Source of the DNA: Desulfofustis sp.
GTDB lineage: Bacteria; Desulfobacterota; Desulfobulbia; Desulfobulbales; Desulfocapsaceae
DNA length: 6,351 bases
Assembly (NCBI GenBank): GCA_030604345.1
Contig: JAUVWB010000095.1
Span: 1-6,351, forward strand
Direction of reading: 5' to 3'
Both the position numbers and the translations under genes were made by a program. Under the pieces are notes generated by a model. It saw only the letters and a program-made list of their open reading frames with translations, was not told the DNA's origin and did no database searches. Positions 5,817-6,351 of this stretch are shown in pieces. Numbering within the stretch: position 1 is the stretch's first letter; each line of letters opens with the position of its first letter.

Positions 5817-6351
5817 ATGACTTCTGCCACGGCGCGTTTGTTGTACACCTTGGTGGCCCCCGTGCTGTTTTTAATCGGCTGCAATCAGGAACCGCCCATG
5901 ACACCGGCACCTCCAGCCGAGGTATCGATCATCGAAGTCCGTCATCGTGTTGTACCGGTATCTGCCTCCCACGTGGCCCAGGTGACCAGTTCGCATCAGG
6001 TCGAGATCATGGCGCGGGTGAATGGTTTCCTGGAAGCAATCACCTATACGGAAGGGAAAACGGTAAAAGAAGGCCAGGTCATGTTTCGGATTGACCAGAA
6101 GCCATTCCAGGCCCAGGTGGAAGCCGGTCGATCGGAGGTTGATATTCGCCAGGCGCAACTCTGGGTCGCCCAGGCCAATTTCAACCGGATCAAACCGTTG
6201 GCTGAGCAGGATGCAGCGAGTCTCAGCGACCTGGACAACGCCATCGGCAGCCTGAAAACCGCCCAGGCAGCACTCGCCGAAGCACAGGCGCGCCTGCAGA
6301 AGGCCGAACTCGACCTGAGTTATACGACGATACGCTCGCCCATCACCGGTA
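5817..6351 (+). CDS. RND efflux pump periplasmic adaptor (membrane fusion protein), 5' part
   Basis: The frame runs open from the ATG at 5817 through the window end (178 codons plus one base), so the C-terminal half is missing. It is an AcrA/MexA-type adaptor that links an inner-membrane RND transporter to an outer-membrane TolC-like channel. The N-terminus is a lipoprotein signal with lipobox L19-I20-G21-C22; C22 would be lipidated, which supports this start although no Shine-Dalgarno sequence is present. The first lipoyl half-motif lies at about 62-98 (EIMARVNGFLEAI, then EGKTVKEGQVMFRID). An Ala/Gln-rich coiled-coil hairpin covers about 99-166, and the second lipoyl half starts at LSYTTIRSPITG (167-178). 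The RND transporter gene is expected just downstream. Substrate cannot be inferred. Confidence 0.9.
   Translation, partial: MTSATARLLYTLVAPVLFLIGCNQEPPMTPAPPAEVSIIEVRHRVVPVSASHVAQVTSSHQVEIMARVNGFLEAITYTEGKTVKEGQVMFRIDQKPFQAQVEAGRSEVDIRQAQLWVAQANFNRIKPLAEQDAASLSDLDNAIGSLKTAQAALAEAQARLQKAELDLSYTTIRSPITG

Noticed and set aside
1..6351. tRNA, rRNA, CRISPR array, insertion sequence or attachment site
   Set aside because: No spaced repeat array, tRNA-like cloverleaf, transposase motif or terminal repeats with target duplication were seen on either strand by eye.

Overview
The window is GC-rich and reads almost entirely on the + strand. Its gene set suits an anaerobic, sulfate-reducer-like member of the Desulfobacterota: a periplasmic CbiK-type cobaltochelatase, a diverged MoeA and a sensor-fused GspE/PilB ATPase. 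This assignment rests on recognising protein families and has not been tested by a search.

Layout, left to right. (1) 1-377: the 3' part of a Mut7-C RNase-domain gene, interrupted by an in-frame TAG at 75-77, with both Cys pairs of the zinc ribbon intact downstream. (2) 378-501: a short AT-richer spacer with a candidate extended -10 promoter. (3) 502-2868: a complete GAF-MshEN-GspE/PilB ATPase, not next to other pilus or secretion genes. (4) 2921-4141: a MoeA-family molybdotransferase 52 bp downstream with no terminator between, so possibly co-transcribed. (5) 4142-4519: a regulatory leader with a promoter, a cobalamin riboswitch aptamer, a strong intrinsic terminator and a Shine-Dalgarno site. 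(6) 4520-5398: cbiK with a Sec signal peptide, the only gene under this riboswitch here. (7) 5399-5816: a 418-bp, partly AT-richer gap with one doubtful 59-codon ORF and an inverted repeat. (8) 5817 to the window end: the first 178 codons of a lipoprotein periplasmic adaptor (membrane fusion protein) of an RND efflux pump.

The genes do not form one pathway. The clearest working unit is the riboswitch-terminator-cbiK cassette, in which cobalamin should switch off synthesis of an exported metal chelatase. The ATPase would power a pilus or type II secretion machine encoded elsewhere and may be controlled through its GAF domain. MoeA serves molybdenum/tungsten cofactor maturation. The adaptor starts an efflux operon that continues past the window.

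I found no wholly new system. The points most worth a second look are the amber codon inside Mut7-C, the GAF-ATPase fusion, and B12 control of a periplasmic chelatase.
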